NCBI GenBank assembly: GCA_937899725.1 | Contig: CALCCA010000007.1 | Coordinates: 1 to 64,000 of the forward strand | Source: an uncultured Halomicronema sp. | GTDB taxonomy: Bacteria > Cyanobacteriota > Cyanobacteriia > Phormidesmidales > Phormidesmidaceae | Length of the DNA stretch: 64,000 nt | Direction of reading: 5' to 3' | Part shown: positions 9,041-17,791 of the stretch, in pieces | Position numbering within the stretch: position 1 is the first letter of the stretch | Layout of the letters: every line of letters starts with the position of its first letter | The notes under the pieces: model-generated | Database searches by the model: none | Seen by the model: the letters and a program-made list of their open reading frames with translations, nothing else | What the model was told of the DNA's origin: nothing | Translations under genes and position numbers: made by a program

Positions 9041-10236
9041 TCTCCTCGCAGCGCCTGCACGACATCAATCTGAGTAATGCGCAGCGCGGGGAAAAAGCTG
9101 GCCCCAACGCCGACGACAAACGCCGCCCCCATCGAAATTGCCGCATCTTGTACGCGAAAACTGTAAGGAGCTTCGAACACTTGGGTAGTGGCGACTTTAG
9201 TCAGGCCGTGGATGGTGACGATCGCGGCGGTGCCGCCAATCAGACTCAACAGTGCCGCCTCCGCGATGAACTGCATCATCACTTCCCAATCGGTGGCTCC
9301 AATGGCGCGCCGCAGGCCAATTTCGCGGGTACGTTCCATCACAGCGGCGATTGTAATGTTGGCAATGCCAACGCCGCCAATCACCAGCGATAGCAGCCCC
9401 ACACCTTGCAAAATCCGGGTGCTAGTGCGCTGTTGTTGCTCCTGCTGGTACAGATCTTCCGCATTGCCCCGGACGCGCACCTGAAAACCGGGATACCGCT
9501 GACTCAAAAAGGCTTCAATGCCGGCCTCCACCGCTTCATAATTTTCCAGTTCTTGAATGGCGATTTGCGGTCGCCCCCAATCCCACCCGCCACTGATGGC
9601 GCTGGCATAGTTTTCGGTCAGCCAAACTTCCCCGGTCGGGTCGCGATCAGCATTATTTTGTTTGGTCTCCATTACGCCAATCACGGTCATCCGGGTCGTG
9701 CCCAAAAAGATGCCCTGGTTCAGGGGAGAAGTGTCTAGAAAGAGCTGATCGGCGAGGACAGTGTTCACGATCGCCACCGGGTAATACTGCTCGAAATCGC
9801 TCTGTTGAAAAAAGCGCCCCGCGACGATGGTGCGACCGGTGGTTTCTTGAAAATTGAGAGACACCCCCTGCACGTCGACTTGATCCGCCACTTGGCCCTG
9901 AAACTGAATTTGGCTCATCCACCCCACTTGCGTTTCGTGGCTGATGCCCGCAATGCCATCCACGGCTTGCCGCAGCGCCGCAAAATCCGCTTCCCCGAGG
10001 TCAGGTGGCGGTGTCGTCCAGTCAGAGGGATTAAACATCCAAAAGACTAGATAGGGGTTGTCACGCTGCGCCAGTTGATTTTGGAGTTGGGCTGTGGTGA
10101 TGGCGTCAATGTTCAGAGTGGCATTAACCGCCGCCACGCCCATAAAAATGCCCAGGGCGGTGAGGCCTGATCGCGCCCAGTTGCCGCCCAGATCGCGAAC
10201 AGTGGTTAAGAATAAATCAGTCGGTGAGAGTCCCAT
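9037..10236 (-). CDS. MacB-like ABC transporter permease
   Basis: 399 residues from the ATG at 10236. One N-terminal helix (about 22-42), a periplasmic MacB_PCD domain (about 45-270), then three FtsX-type helices with GLLSLVIGGVGIANI and the conserved RTREIGLRRAIGAT loop that contacts the ATPase. Such permeases work mechanically, driving periplasmic substrates or peptides into TolC rather than carrying them across the inner membrane. A TTG two codons earlier overlaps the adaptor stop codon, but AGGAG lies 10 bases before the ATG, which I prefer. It sits between adaptor and TolC genes, with only the short overlaps expected of one operon. Confidence 0.92.
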   Translation of the reverse strand: MGLSPTDLFLTTVRDLGGNWARSGLTALGIFMGVAAVNATLNIDAITTAQLQNQLAQRDNPYLVFWMFNPSDWTTPPPDLGEADFAALRQAVDGIAGISHETQVGWMSQIQFQGQVADQVDVQGVSLNFQETTGRTIVAGRFFQQSDFEQYYPVAIVNTVLADQLFLDTSPLNQGIFLGTTRMTVIGVMETKQNNADRDPTGEVWLTENYASAISGGWDWGRPQIAIQELENYEAVEAGIEAFLSQRYPGFQVRVRGNAEDLYQQEQQQRTSTRILQGVGLLSLVIGGVGIANITIAAVMERTREIGLRRAIGATDWEVMMQFIAEAALLSLIGGTAAIVTIHGLTKVATTQVFEAPYSFRVQDAAISMGAAFVVGVGASFFPALRITQIDVVQALRGE

Positions 10237-10238
10237 GG

Positions 10239-11636
10239 TCAATTATCTCCTGGTGTCTGACCCGGCTCGGGGGGCTCTGGCCCATCGGCTGCCGCCTCGG
10301 GGGTTGCCAACAGCTGACCCGGAGACAGTTCGGCGTCGGGGGGCACCGCCATGACGATTTCATCTCCAGCCTGCAGGCCAGAGAGAATTTCCACCGCCTC
10401 TAAGGTAGCTAGCCCAATTGTTACCTCCCGCTGGCGGGCGCGATCGTCGGCATCTTTTACCCAAACGTAGGGATTTTCGGCATCGCGCTGAATGGCGGTA
10501 ACCGGCACGACCAGCGCTTGCGATCGCTGGTTCAGCACAATATCGACGCTGACGGCGCTGCCCGGAATCAACGCCCCACTCGGGGCATTCAGGCGAACCT
10601 CCGCTTCGACCGTGGCTTGCTCGGCATTCTCTTGGATGGAAGTGGCTTGGGGCGAGACGCGGACAATTTGCCCCGCAAAGATGTCGGACTCAGGGCCGAT
10701 CACGCTTACCCGCACCGGCATGCCAATGCCTACCTGCGCTGCATTCAGCGTGGCGAGCTGCAGCCGAATGGTTTCTTGCGTGGGGTCACCAATGCTGAGC
10801 AGCAGGCCTTCGCGCTCGACCCCGTCGCCGGGCTTGACTTCCACCTTGAGCACGATCGCGTCCATCGGCGCCACAATCTGGTTGTCTTCTAGCTGCAGGC
10901 GAATGCTTTCTGTCGTGACCTGATCTTGCTGCACCTGTAGATCCGCTTTAGTTAGATCTACCTCCGCGTCACGGACGGCGGACTGGGCATCTTCAAAGGC
11001 GCGTTTGTCAGTGCGGAAATCGTCTTCAGAAATGAACCCCTGGGCCAGCAGGTCTTCCGAATCTTGCTGGCGGCTGGCGGCGTCGGCCAAGCGCGATTGT
11101 CGCTCCGCCAAAATTTCTTGCTGGCGCTGGTAGGTCAGCTGATTGATCCGATTTTCCACAATTTGATCGGCCAGCCGTTGCTGCAGGGCGCGATCGCGCA
11201 ATTCCAACAGCACCTGCCCCTGACTCACCCGTTCTCGTTCTTCGACCAAAACGGCTTGTACGGTGACATCGCTGGGCGCTTTGAAGGTTTGTTGCCCGCC
11301 CAGCTCTACCACGCCCGATTCGGTAATAGTGTCTTCCAGATCGGCTCGGCCCACCGGGGCCAGGGTGACGGCCAGCGGTTCAGGGGGTGACTGTAAAAAC
11401 CTTTGATAGCCTAACCAACCGCCAATGCCCACGAGCAAAACGAAACCCGAGCCTAAGATCCACTTGAGTCCGGCCTGCTGTTGAGCCTGGGGAGTCGTGA
11501 GCTGGCCAAAATCGGCGAAATTGGCCGCAGGCAATTCGGTCTCGGCCCGGTCGGCCCGGTTCGGTAACCGCGGCGCAGCGGCCTGCAAATCTTCGGGGGG
11601 CGATTGCTCCACGGTGTTGTCCTGATCCAGTGCCAT
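10239..11636 (-). CDS. HlyD/MacA-type periplasmic adaptor
   Basis: 465 residues. A cytoplasmic Pro/Glu-rich tail (1-57) precedes one membrane helix (about 58-78, GSGFVLLVGIGGWLGY). A biotinyl-lipoyl-like half (FKAPSDVTVQAVLVEERERV), a coiled-coil hairpin rich in Gln/Arg (about 150-265), the second lipoyl half (QIVAPMDAIVLKVEVKPGD) and beta-barrel/membrane-proximal domains follow. The adaptor links the inner-membrane permease to TolC. The Asp/Glu/Pro-rich tail (about 435-465) is unusual but not unprecedented. The gene lies 106 bases after the ATPase gene and its stop touches the permease start. Confidence 0.92.
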   Translation of the reverse strand: MALDQDNTVEQSPPEDLQAAAPRLPNRADRAETELPAANFADFGQLTTPQAQQQAGLKWILGSGFVLLVGIGGWLGYQRFLQSPPEPLAVTLAPVGRADLEDTITESGVVELGGQQTFKAPSDVTVQAVLVEERERVSQGQVLLELRDRALQQRLADQIVENRINQLTYQRQQEILAERQSRLADAASRQQDSEDLLAQGFISEDDFRTDKRAFEDAQSAVRDAEVDLTKADLQVQQDQVTTESIRLQLEDNQIVAPMDAIVLKVEVKPGDGVEREGLLLSIGDPTQETIRLQLATLNAAQVGIGMPVRVSVIGPESDIFAGQIVRVSPQATSIQENAEQATVEAEVRLNAPSGALIPGSAVSVDIVLNQRSQALVVPVTAIQRDAENPYVWVKDADDRARQREVTIGLATLEAVEILSGLQAGDEIVMAVPPDAELSPGQLLATPEAAADGPEPPEPGQTPGDN

Positions 11637-11742
11637 ACCTCAGCCATCCCCAATTCTGCGGAGTCGTGTTGTATCCGTCAACAACATAGCTTAAGGGTTT
11701 GCCAAACTTGCGGGCCGGACCGCGAGCTGGTGCTCAGCGGGA

Positions 11743-12507
11743 CTACTGCGGTAAAGCAGCAGGCGAGACGCGATCGTGCAAAATGCGCCCATCGCTAACC
11801 TGAATGATGCGCTTGCTATAGCAGGCGACCTCGTGGGAGTGGGTCACCATCACAATCGTGATCCCGGCCTGATGCAGTTCGGCAAAAATCTCCATCACAG
11901 CTTCGGCAGAGTGGGTATCGAGTGCGCCAGTGGGCTCGTCGGCGAGCAATATCAAAGGTCGATTGACGATCGCCCGCGCAATGGCGACGCGCTGCTGCTG
12001 CCCCCCCGACAATTGAGGGGGCCGTTTATCGAGCCGATGGCCCAGCCCCATGCGGCCCAGAGCATCTGCGGCTAACTGTCGCCGCTGCGATCGCCCGATG
12101 CCGGTATACATCATCGGCAAAATGACATTCTCTAGAGCCGTCAGGCTATTTAGCAGTTCGTACCGCTGAAACACGAAGCCAATGTTTTGATTGCGAATGC
12201 GAGCCAAACGATTTTTGCCCAGCTGCGAAACATCTACCCCGTTGAGGCGATAGCGACCGCTGCTGGGGCGATCGAGGCAGCCAATGATGTTCATTAGCGT
12301 GGTTTTACCAGAGCCCGACTCGCCCATAATGGCGCAGTATTCTCCCCGCTGAATGGTCAGGCTCATGCGATCGCAGGCCCGCACCATCGCTTCGCCGGTG
12401 CCGTACACACGTGATATCTCATTTAAAGCAACCACGGGCTGGGTGGGGGCGATCGCCCCGTTCATCTCAGAAGTTTGGGCGTGATTGGCGTGGGCCGAAA
12501 CGGTCAT
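11743..12507 (-). CDS. ABC transporter ATP-binding protein, MacB/LolD type
   Basis: 254 residues with every ATPase motif: Walker [10 protein letters not shown] (Lys near 68), the Q-loop in VFQRYELL, the signature [14 protein letters not shown], Walker [14 protein letters not shown] and the switch His in VTHSHEVA. The set resembles the LolD/MacB branch, which pairs with FtsX-fold permeases like the one 1.5 kb downstream. The first 25 residues are a non-conserved leader. It follows the anti-sigma gene by 48 bases on the same strand, so sigma factor, anti-sigma and exporter may be co-transcribed. Confidence 0.94.
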   Translation of the reverse strand: MTVSAHANHAQTSEMNGAIAPTQPVVALNEISRVYGTGEAMVRACDRMSLTIQRGEYCAIMGESGSGKTTLMNIIGCLDRPSSGRYRLNGVDVSQLGKNRLARIRNQNIGFVFQRYELLNSLTALENVILPMMYTGIGRSQRRQLAADALGRMGLGHRLDKRPPQLSGGQQQRVAIARAIVNRPLILLADEPTGALDTHSAEAVMEIFAELHQAGITIVMVTHSHEVACYSKRIIQVSDGRILHDRVSPAALPQ

Positions 12508-12555
12508 AGCAGCATCCCCCAGTTCGCTTCAATCTTAGCCTGCACCTGCCTGCTG

Positions 12556-13395
12556 TCATCCAGGCGCGGGCAGGCTGTGCATGACTAACTCACCACCTGA
12601 TTCGGTCGAGGCCGTGACGGGGTCGATGGTGATTAAGACTTGGGCCGCCGGGGCAGTACAGGCCACCGAAGGGAGCGACCACTGAATTGGCTCATTATCT
12701 TGGGGGGTAAACTCGCCGCAATACATCAGCGCCTCAGCGGTCTCGACATCAGCCCAAAAGCGATAGACCTGATCAGCGGGTAATGGCGGTAGATTGTGGG
12801 CGACCAAAATCGCTTTGCTTTCCCCCGCCAGGGTCACCACACTGCCCGCCGCCGTCGCTAAATCGCCCGTGCCCTCAAGCGCGTAGACGGCCTTTTGCGA
12901 GTTGCGGAGGCTAGTCAGCACGGTTTCGGCCTGATCCTGCTGTTGCTGCAGATCTTGAATGGTGTCATTCGCCAGGGTGAGGTCTTGCTGAGCGCGCTTG
13001 AGGGCCTGAGTCTGGGCGGTAACGGCCTGCCGCAGGCGTAGGTTATCGACGCCTAACAGCAGCCAGATGCCCGCTGTGATCGCCCCGCCCAAGGCCCACC
13101 AATAAGGACGACTGAACAGCGGCACCGCCGCCAGAGCGGGAACTGGGGTCGGGCTCACAGGCGAAGGCTGGACGGCTCGCAGAATTCGCTCCTCTAAATC
13201 GCTCGCCGGCGCTTGGGGATCAAGGGCTTGAGGCAATTGCGCCAGGGCGGCTTCATACTCTCGCAGAGTTTGCTGTAAATCAGGAGTCGCTTGTAGAAGC
13301 TGAGCCAATTCCGCTTGCTCAGCTGGGGTCAAATTGCCCAGCGCGTAGCCAGCGAACAGGTCATGCCATTTCTCAGGGAAATCAGAGCGGGTCAT
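12556..13395 (-). CDS. Membrane anti-sigma factor (RskA-like)
   Basis: 279 residues. The cytoplasmic N-terminal domain (about 1-75) looks like an anti-sigma domain (FAGYALGNLTPAEQAELAQLL). One membrane helix is at about 94-115, then a coiled coil (about 118-160) and a periplasmic RskA C-terminal domain containing LPADQVYRFWADVE and IDPVTASTES. The zinc HxxxCxxC motif of the ZAS class is absent, as in RskA/RslA relatives lacking metal. These proteins hold an ECF sigma factor at the membrane until proteolysis frees it. It starts nine bases after the sigma gene ends, the usual pairing. Confidence 0.88.
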   Translation of the reverse strand: MTRSDFPEKWHDLFAGYALGNLTPAEQAELAQLLQATPDLQQTLREYEAALAQLPQALDPQAPASDLEERILRAVQPSPVSPTPVPALAAVPLFSRPYWWALGGAITAGIWLLLGVDNLRLRQAVTAQTQALKRAQQDLTLANDTIQDLQQQQDQAETVLTSLRNSQKAVYALEGTGDLATAAGSVVTLAGESKAILVAHNLPPLPADQVYRFWADVETAEALMYCGEFTPQDNEPIQWSLPSVACTAPAAQVLITIDPVTASTESGGELVMHSLPAPG

Positions 13396-13404
13396 TGTGT
13401 CTTA

Positions 13405-13992
13405 CTAGGTGAGGTCTTGCAATAGTCGTCTGAGTTTTTTTAAGGCTTGGCGAGAGCGCGTCTTCACGGTCCCCAGAGGGATCTCTAGGCGTTGGGCAAT
13501 CTGCGACTGGCTGAGGCCTTCATAATAGGCAATTTCTAAAATTTCTTGTTCGGCAGGCGCTAGATCTGCCAGCGCCGCTCTCACCCGATGGGCCTGTTCG
13601 CCCAGACTGGCTTGCTCTAGCGGCGGGTTCGCCTTTGAGCGGTCAGGGTGCGTGTGATGCCAGCGCTGCACCAGACGATAACGAGCGCCCTGAGAGCGCA
13701 GGCGATCAATGGCACGCGATCGCGTGATTAAACACAGGTAGGTGCTGAGGGTGCCCCGATCAGGATTGTAATTAGGACTCTGCCAGAGCTTCAGAAAGAT
13801 CTCTTGAGTGAGATCTTCAGCTTCTTCTGGCGTCTTCAGCACTTTGCAGGCGAGCGAATACACCAAGCGTTCATACCGCCGATAGATTTCGCGCAGCGCC
13901 TCGACTTGTCCCTGTTGTATGGCGGTTAGTAGATCGCGGTCAGTCGCGGTCTGCAGACAGTCAGGGGCAAGCGTCTCAGGCTTAGAGTGCAT
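13405..13992 (-). CDS. ECF-type RNA polymerase sigma factor
   Basis: 195 residues. Region 2 (about 25-95) shows VEALREIYRRYERLVYSLA, DLTQEIFLKLW and STYLCLITRSRAIDRLRS. Region 4 (about 130-190) has the helix-turn-helix YYEGLSQSQIAQRLEIPLG followed by TVKTRSRQALKKLR. Regions 1.1 and 3 are missing, as in ECF sigmas of the SigK-like kind paired with RskA-like anti-sigmas. It is followed by its probable anti-sigma and the exporter genes, and is divergent from the PEP-CTERM gene across a 228-base gap. Its regulon probably includes its own operon; that is inference. Confidence 0.92.
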   Translation of the reverse strand: MHSKPETLAPDCLQTATDRDLLTAIQQGQVEALREIYRRYERLVYSLACKVLKTPEEAEDLTQEIFLKLWQSPNYNPDRGTLSTYLCLITRSRAIDRLRSQGARYRLVQRWHHTHPDRSKANPPLEQASLGEQAHRVRAALADLAPAEQEILEIAYYEGLSQSQIAQRLEIPLGTVKTRSRQALKKLRRLLQDLT

Positions 13993-14220
13993 AAGGACTC
14001 AAGGCAACTAGCGAGTTTATTAGGAGGCAAACCCTAAATTTACCTACTTACAATACGCTTCCCAATCGCGATCGGATTGCCCTGACTGGGATTTTGGCCT
14101 ACCGCTACTTCTTTTGGCCTGCACCCAATCCAATTTTGGGCGGTCTCCGTATTCTCTTCTAGAAGTGACCGTCACTTTACGGGTGCTTTGCCCTGGTAAT
14201 AATGCTTTTAGGAGAAATCT

Positions 14221-14904
14221 ATGAATCGATATCTAGTTCCGGGTATGGTGGGCGCAGCTACCGTCGCGATCGTCGCGGCGGTGCCGTTAGCGACGCCTGC
14301 CGCTGCGGCAGAGTTTGCGGTAGATGCTGGCGTCACGCGGGTATTTCTCGATTTTGAAAATGTCTTGAGCCCCCTCGGGATCAATCTGGTGACCGCTAGT
14401 GAAGATGCCCTCGCCAACGGCATGGGCGAGTTTCAGGTAGGCTTTGACATTACAGACGACACCGACTTCATGTTTGATGACGGCCTCACCGCTCCGATGG
14501 GCACGATTCGCCATACCGGCTCGGTCACCCTGGATATTGGCGGGACTGAAGTCACCGTTGGTGATTTTGATATTGGCCTGCGCGACGGGGGCGGCATCTT
14601 TGTGCGGGATACCTTGACCACCGGCGCGATCTTGTTTGACTTTGAGCCCACCAGTGCCGCGTCAGACGAGAGCAGCCTGGCGTTGAATGGTGACCTGTTG
14701 GTCTCGCCAGAATTTAGCGGTCTCTTGAGCGAGCTGTTGGCCGATCCCACGCTGGCCCCAGCGTTAACGGGTGCTGCCGTGGGTCGGGCGCAAGTGGATG
14801 CCGATTTAGTGGGTGGAGCCGCTTCGGTGCCTGAGCCCCTCGGCCTCGTAGGCATGATGCTGGCGGGCACCGGGGCAATCGCGTCGCGGCGCTGGCTCCG
14901 CTAA
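14221..14904 (+). CDS. PEP-CTERM sorting-signal protein
   Basis: 227 residues. A signal peptide (about 1-30, ending TPAAAAE) precedes a beta-rich, Gly/Asp/Thr-rich body without a recognised domain. The C-terminus is a PEP-CTERM tripartite signal: V-PEP at 203-206, a hydrophobic stretch (LGLVGMMLAGTGAIA) and basic SRRWLR. Such proteins are thought to be sorted and cleaved by exosortases on the way to the cell surface; no exosortase gene is in this window. A good ribosome site AGGAG lies seven bases before the ATG. It is divergent from the ECF sigma gene, which suggests but does not prove shared control. Confidence 0.88.
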   Translation: MNRYLVPGMVGAATVAIVAAVPLATPAAAAEFAVDAGVTRVFLDFENVLSPLGINLVTASEDALANGMGEFQVGFDITDDTDFMFDDGLTAPMGTIRHTGSVTLDIGGTEVTVGDFDIGLRDGGGIFVRDTLTTGAILFDFEPTSAASDESSLALNGDLLVSPEFSGLLSELLADPTLAPALTGAAVGRAQVDADLVGGAASVPEPLGLVGMMLAGTGAIASRRWLR

Positions 14905-15230
14905 GCCCCATTCGAGTCAGCCAGTCCGTTCAGGACAATGGCTAATCAGGTTTCGCCATGGGCATGGCCGACATTGGCAGCGCGCTATTCTGCTGTGCCT
15001 GTGGCGTCAACCTGACTGCAGGCAGTGGCAGGGAAGCCGCGATCGCCGACATCGTTGCTTCGCCACTGCCGTAAAGTCGCCCGATCAAGGCTTGGGATGC
15101 GGCTCTTTGAATAGGGCTCAAACATCTACCGAGCCAAGCTCGGAAAATTCTTGAACGCTCCTAATGACCAGCGTCTAATCGCCGCCGAGATAGTATAGTC
15201 AGGCTTGATTCCGTAAATTCAAGCTCTCCT
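14905..15230. other. Intergenic region, nothing recognised
   Basis: 326 bases between two co-oriented genes. No open frame with coding character, no tRNA-like cloverleaf and no strong hairpin seen. Confidence 0.5.
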
Positions 15231-15623
15231 ATGACAGACATCACACTCCTAACGGCGGCCCGTCATGCCTTTGACCAATTTGCTGAGGGCTGGATAACGG
15301 GTAACTTTGAGCCCTACATCGCGTTGCTCGCCGATGAAATGACCTTTTGGTTTCCCATGGGTACTCATCGCGGCAAATTTGAGGGAGCCGTGGGGCGGCA
15401 ACAGATGATCGCCAAATGCCACGACCACACGACAGCGGGCGATCGCCTCACGCTACACGCGCCACAGTATGTGCTTTCCGATGGCAATTCCGTGATGTTT
15501 GAATTTGAGGCAGAAGGCAACTACGCGGGCCAGCCGTATCGTGGCCATAACGCGATCGCATTTGAAATGAGAGGCCACCAAGTCATCGGGTTTCGCGAAT
15601 ATTTTGGCGATTTAGGTCAGTAA
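15231..15623 (+). CDS. NTF2-like / SnoaL-like protein
   Basis: 130 residues forming one NTF2-like cone. Helices at about 5-35 contain FDQFAEGWITGNFEPYIALL. The sheet starts at EMTFWFPMGTHRGKFEGAVG and ends with the typical AIAFEMRGHQVIGFREYF. This family includes ketosteroid isomerase-like enzymes, lyases and non-catalytic ligand binders, and the short length fits a single-domain member. No substrate can be named. The gene stands alone and is followed by a repeat-rich spacer. Confidence 0.82.
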   Translation: MTDITLLTAARHAFDQFAEGWITGNFEPYIALLADEMTFWFPMGTHRGKFEGAVGRQQMIAKCHDHTTAGDRLTLHAPQYVLSDGNSVMFEFEAEGNYAGQPYRGHNAIAFEMRGHQVIGFREYFGDLGQ

Positions 15624-15644
15624 TCGCCATCCTCAGCCGGACAT

Positions 15645-15713
15645 CTCCCCTTGTGGGAGGGGCGAATGGGGTGGGTGGCTTGCCAGTGAGCGCGACTGAT
15701 CGGCACCCACCCC
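15645..15713. repeat. Nested inverted repeats (possible terminator or REP-like element)
   Basis: GGGGTGGGTG at 15668-15677 pairs perfectly with CACCCACCCC at 15704-15713 across 26 bases. Just before it a small CTCCC/GGGAG hairpin begins at 15645. It follows the NTF2-like gene and could stop transcription, although no T run is present. The G-rich composition is typical of cyanobacterial interspersed repeats. Confidence 0.5.
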
Positions 15714-15770
15714 GCCTTTGGCACCCCGCCCGAGATGGAATTTGCGGCTCAAGATGCGAGTCAAAGCGTT

Positions 15771-15872
15771 ATACCAGTTCTCCAGAATAGAGCTACAGAT
15801 TGTAGTAGAGGGCTATGGGGGCAAGGGGGCGAAGGGGAAAGGATGTGTAGCTAGATTTTAGAGAATCGGTAT
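15771..15872 (+). repeat. MITE-like element, copy 3 (short, diverged)
   Basis: 102 bp bounded by ATACCAGTTCTCCAGAATAG and, on the opposite strand, ATACCGATTCTCTAAAATCT; both then continue to AGCTACA. The termini match the 142-bp elements at 44747 and 58131, but the interior is replaced by a G/A-rich stretch and the central hairpin is lost. It is an internally deleted or older copy. No coding capacity. Confidence 0.7.
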
Positions 15873-16036
15873 TACTTAATTCTGATCCCGAACTCAAGTT
15901 GCAGTTAAATCAAACCATCCAGATCGCTAAAGTCGTAATTTGACCCGCATCTTGATCCTGTAGGACTTGCCCTTCCCAAAAGATATCCGACCTGCGAATG
16001 CCAAATTCTGCTGTAGGCGAACGCTGGGAGGACGGG

Positions 16037-17575
16037 CTATCGGGGTAGACGCGCATCGCCCCGATGAAAGGCGATCGCATCCATCGGGGCGATCGTCGCG
16101 GCAAACTGGCCGTTCTCATCCACCGTGATCACGCGATCGCAGCGGCTGTCCGAGGCAACAGCGCTGATCGCCTCGCAATATTGGCCCGCCGGTAGCTGGG
16201 TTTGAAAGGTGCGCGTTAGGGCGGTCTCTTCTCGGTTAATCACCACAAAGCCGCGATCGCCGCGCCCAAAAGCAATCTGGTTAGCCCCATTGCTCCACCA
16301 ATCAGTGATTGTGGGAACCGCTTCGGTCACAGCGCGAAACGCGACCATGGCCACTACTGCCGGTTGTCGATGCTCACATACCCAGGCGTCACCACAGCCC
16401 AGTTCGTCTGGCTGAAACACCGTCAGCGTGCGACCATCGGCGGTGGCGGGGGGGCCTTGCTCAGAGGTCTCAAAGGCATAGCTCGACATGATGCGGGGCT
16501 GACCGTAAGGATAAGCCAGCATAAACACCATGGCTAGGGTATGCAGCTGACCGTCATGGTAAGTCAGGTAGTTACCGCCGCCGCCGTGCCCCCGCTGCTT
16601 GTCGTGATTATCGATAAACACCACGGCCTGCCCACTAGGCACCAGTGGCACGGTGGTTTCCAAGGTGCTTAAATCCGCCAGCGTGCGATCGCCAACATTC
16701 AAAAATGACTCCCCCACCAGTCGGCCATATTCAAACTCAATCACATCACCCAGGCCATAGTAGTCAACCTTGCTAATGGCTTCAGTGCCCGGATCAATCA
16801 CCTCAAGATAGATAAACGGGTCAACCTCAACGCGATCGCGCAGCTGCGCTAAGATTGCCGCTAAATCCTCACTCCGCATATGCTTAGCCGCATCAACGCG
16901 AAATCCGGTAATGCCTAAGCTCGCCAGATCTGCCAGGTAATCGGCCAACTGCGCTTGTACATGGGGGGACGCGGTATTCAAATCGGGCAAGCTGACCAAC
17001 TCACACTGCGTCACCTGATCCGCATCTTGATAATCAGTAATCGCTTGCCGACAGGCATTAAAATCTTCCGGCTGGTAGAGCCCCGGATAGCGGTAGCGAT
17101 CAAACTTGGTGCCCGCCGAACCCGGGACGTCATCGATCGCCGCCATGTGGTTGATCACCGCGTCGGCATAGATTTCAACCCCTACAGCACGACAGCGCTG
17201 CACCATGTCAATCAGCTGAGCGCGATCGCCACTGCGACTGACCAACTGGTAGCTCACGGGCTGATAGCGCTGCCACCAGGGGAAACCATAGTCAGGGGTC
17301 ACAATATGCTCTTGCGGCGGTGAAATTTGCACAGCGCGATAGCCCTGTGGTCCCAAAAAGGTTTCGCACTCTTGAGCGATATCCGGCCAAGTCCATTCAA
17401 ATAAATGGACGATCACCTCAGTTTCTGGCGGGGCCTGGTGGGTAATCACCGCTGCGCGATCGGCCTCAGCCTGCAAAGGGCGCACCATAAGCCAACACGT
17501 TCCAGCTATCACCGCACCCGCCGCTAGGCCCCAATAGCCAGCGCGGTTGCCCCTAATCTTTGATCGCCACTGCAT
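16037..17575 (-). CDS. Animal-type alpha-amylase (GH13), exported
   Basis: 512 residues from the ATG at 17575, which has GGAG eight bases upstream; a GTG six codons earlier is less likely. An N-terminal hydrophobic segment (about 12-33) suggests export or membrane anchoring. The GH13 barrel is close to animal and Pseudoalteromonas enzymes: HLFEWTWPDIAQECE, AVQISPPQEH, WWQRYQPVSYQL, DAVINHM, GFRVDAAKHM, LEVID and FIDNHDKQRGHG. Catalytic residues are Asp228, Glu258 and Asp325. The three positions that bind chloride in animal enzymes appear conserved (Arg226, Asn323, Arg361 in GQPRIMSSY). Predicted reaction: endo-hydrolysis of alpha-1,4-glucans, here outside the cytoplasm. Confidence 0.93.
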   Translation of the reverse strand: MQWRSKIRGNRAGYWGLAAGAVIAGTCWLMVRPLQAEADRAAVITHQAPPETEVIVHLFEWTWPDIAQECETFLGPQGYRAVQISPPQEHIVTPDYGFPWWQRYQPVSYQLVSRSGDRAQLIDMVQRCRAVGVEIYADAVINHMAAIDDVPGSAGTKFDRYRYPGLYQPEDFNACRQAITDYQDADQVTQCELVSLPDLNTASPHVQAQLADYLADLASLGITGFRVDAAKHMRSEDLAAILAQLRDRVEVDPFIYLEVIDPGTEAISKVDYYGLGDVIEFEYGRLVGESFLNVGDRTLADLSTLETTVPLVPSGQAVVFIDNHDKQRGHGGGGNYLTYHDGQLHTLAMVFMLAYPYGQPRIMSSYAFETSEQGPPATADGRTLTVFQPDELGCGDAWVCEHRQPAVVAMVAFRAVTEAVPTITDWWSNGANQIAFGRGDRGFVVINREETALTRTFQTQLPAGQYCEAISAVASDSRCDRVITVDENGQFAATIAPMDAIAFHRGDARLPR

Positions 17576-17791
17576 AGGTCTGTCTCCAAGCACCCAATCT
17601 TGCTATGAAAGTGCCCGAAAGGCACTCGGTTTTTACTGCTTAAGGTCACCCTGCCTTTGGCCACCCTCCTCAGAAAGGGTTGTCGCCTCAACCGGCGGGG
17701 TCAGCGGGCCTGATGCCCCTATCCCGAACTCAGGCTGCTTAAGCCCAGATGGCTGTCGCGATCGCTCCCCGTTGGTCTTAAGGCCACCCCG

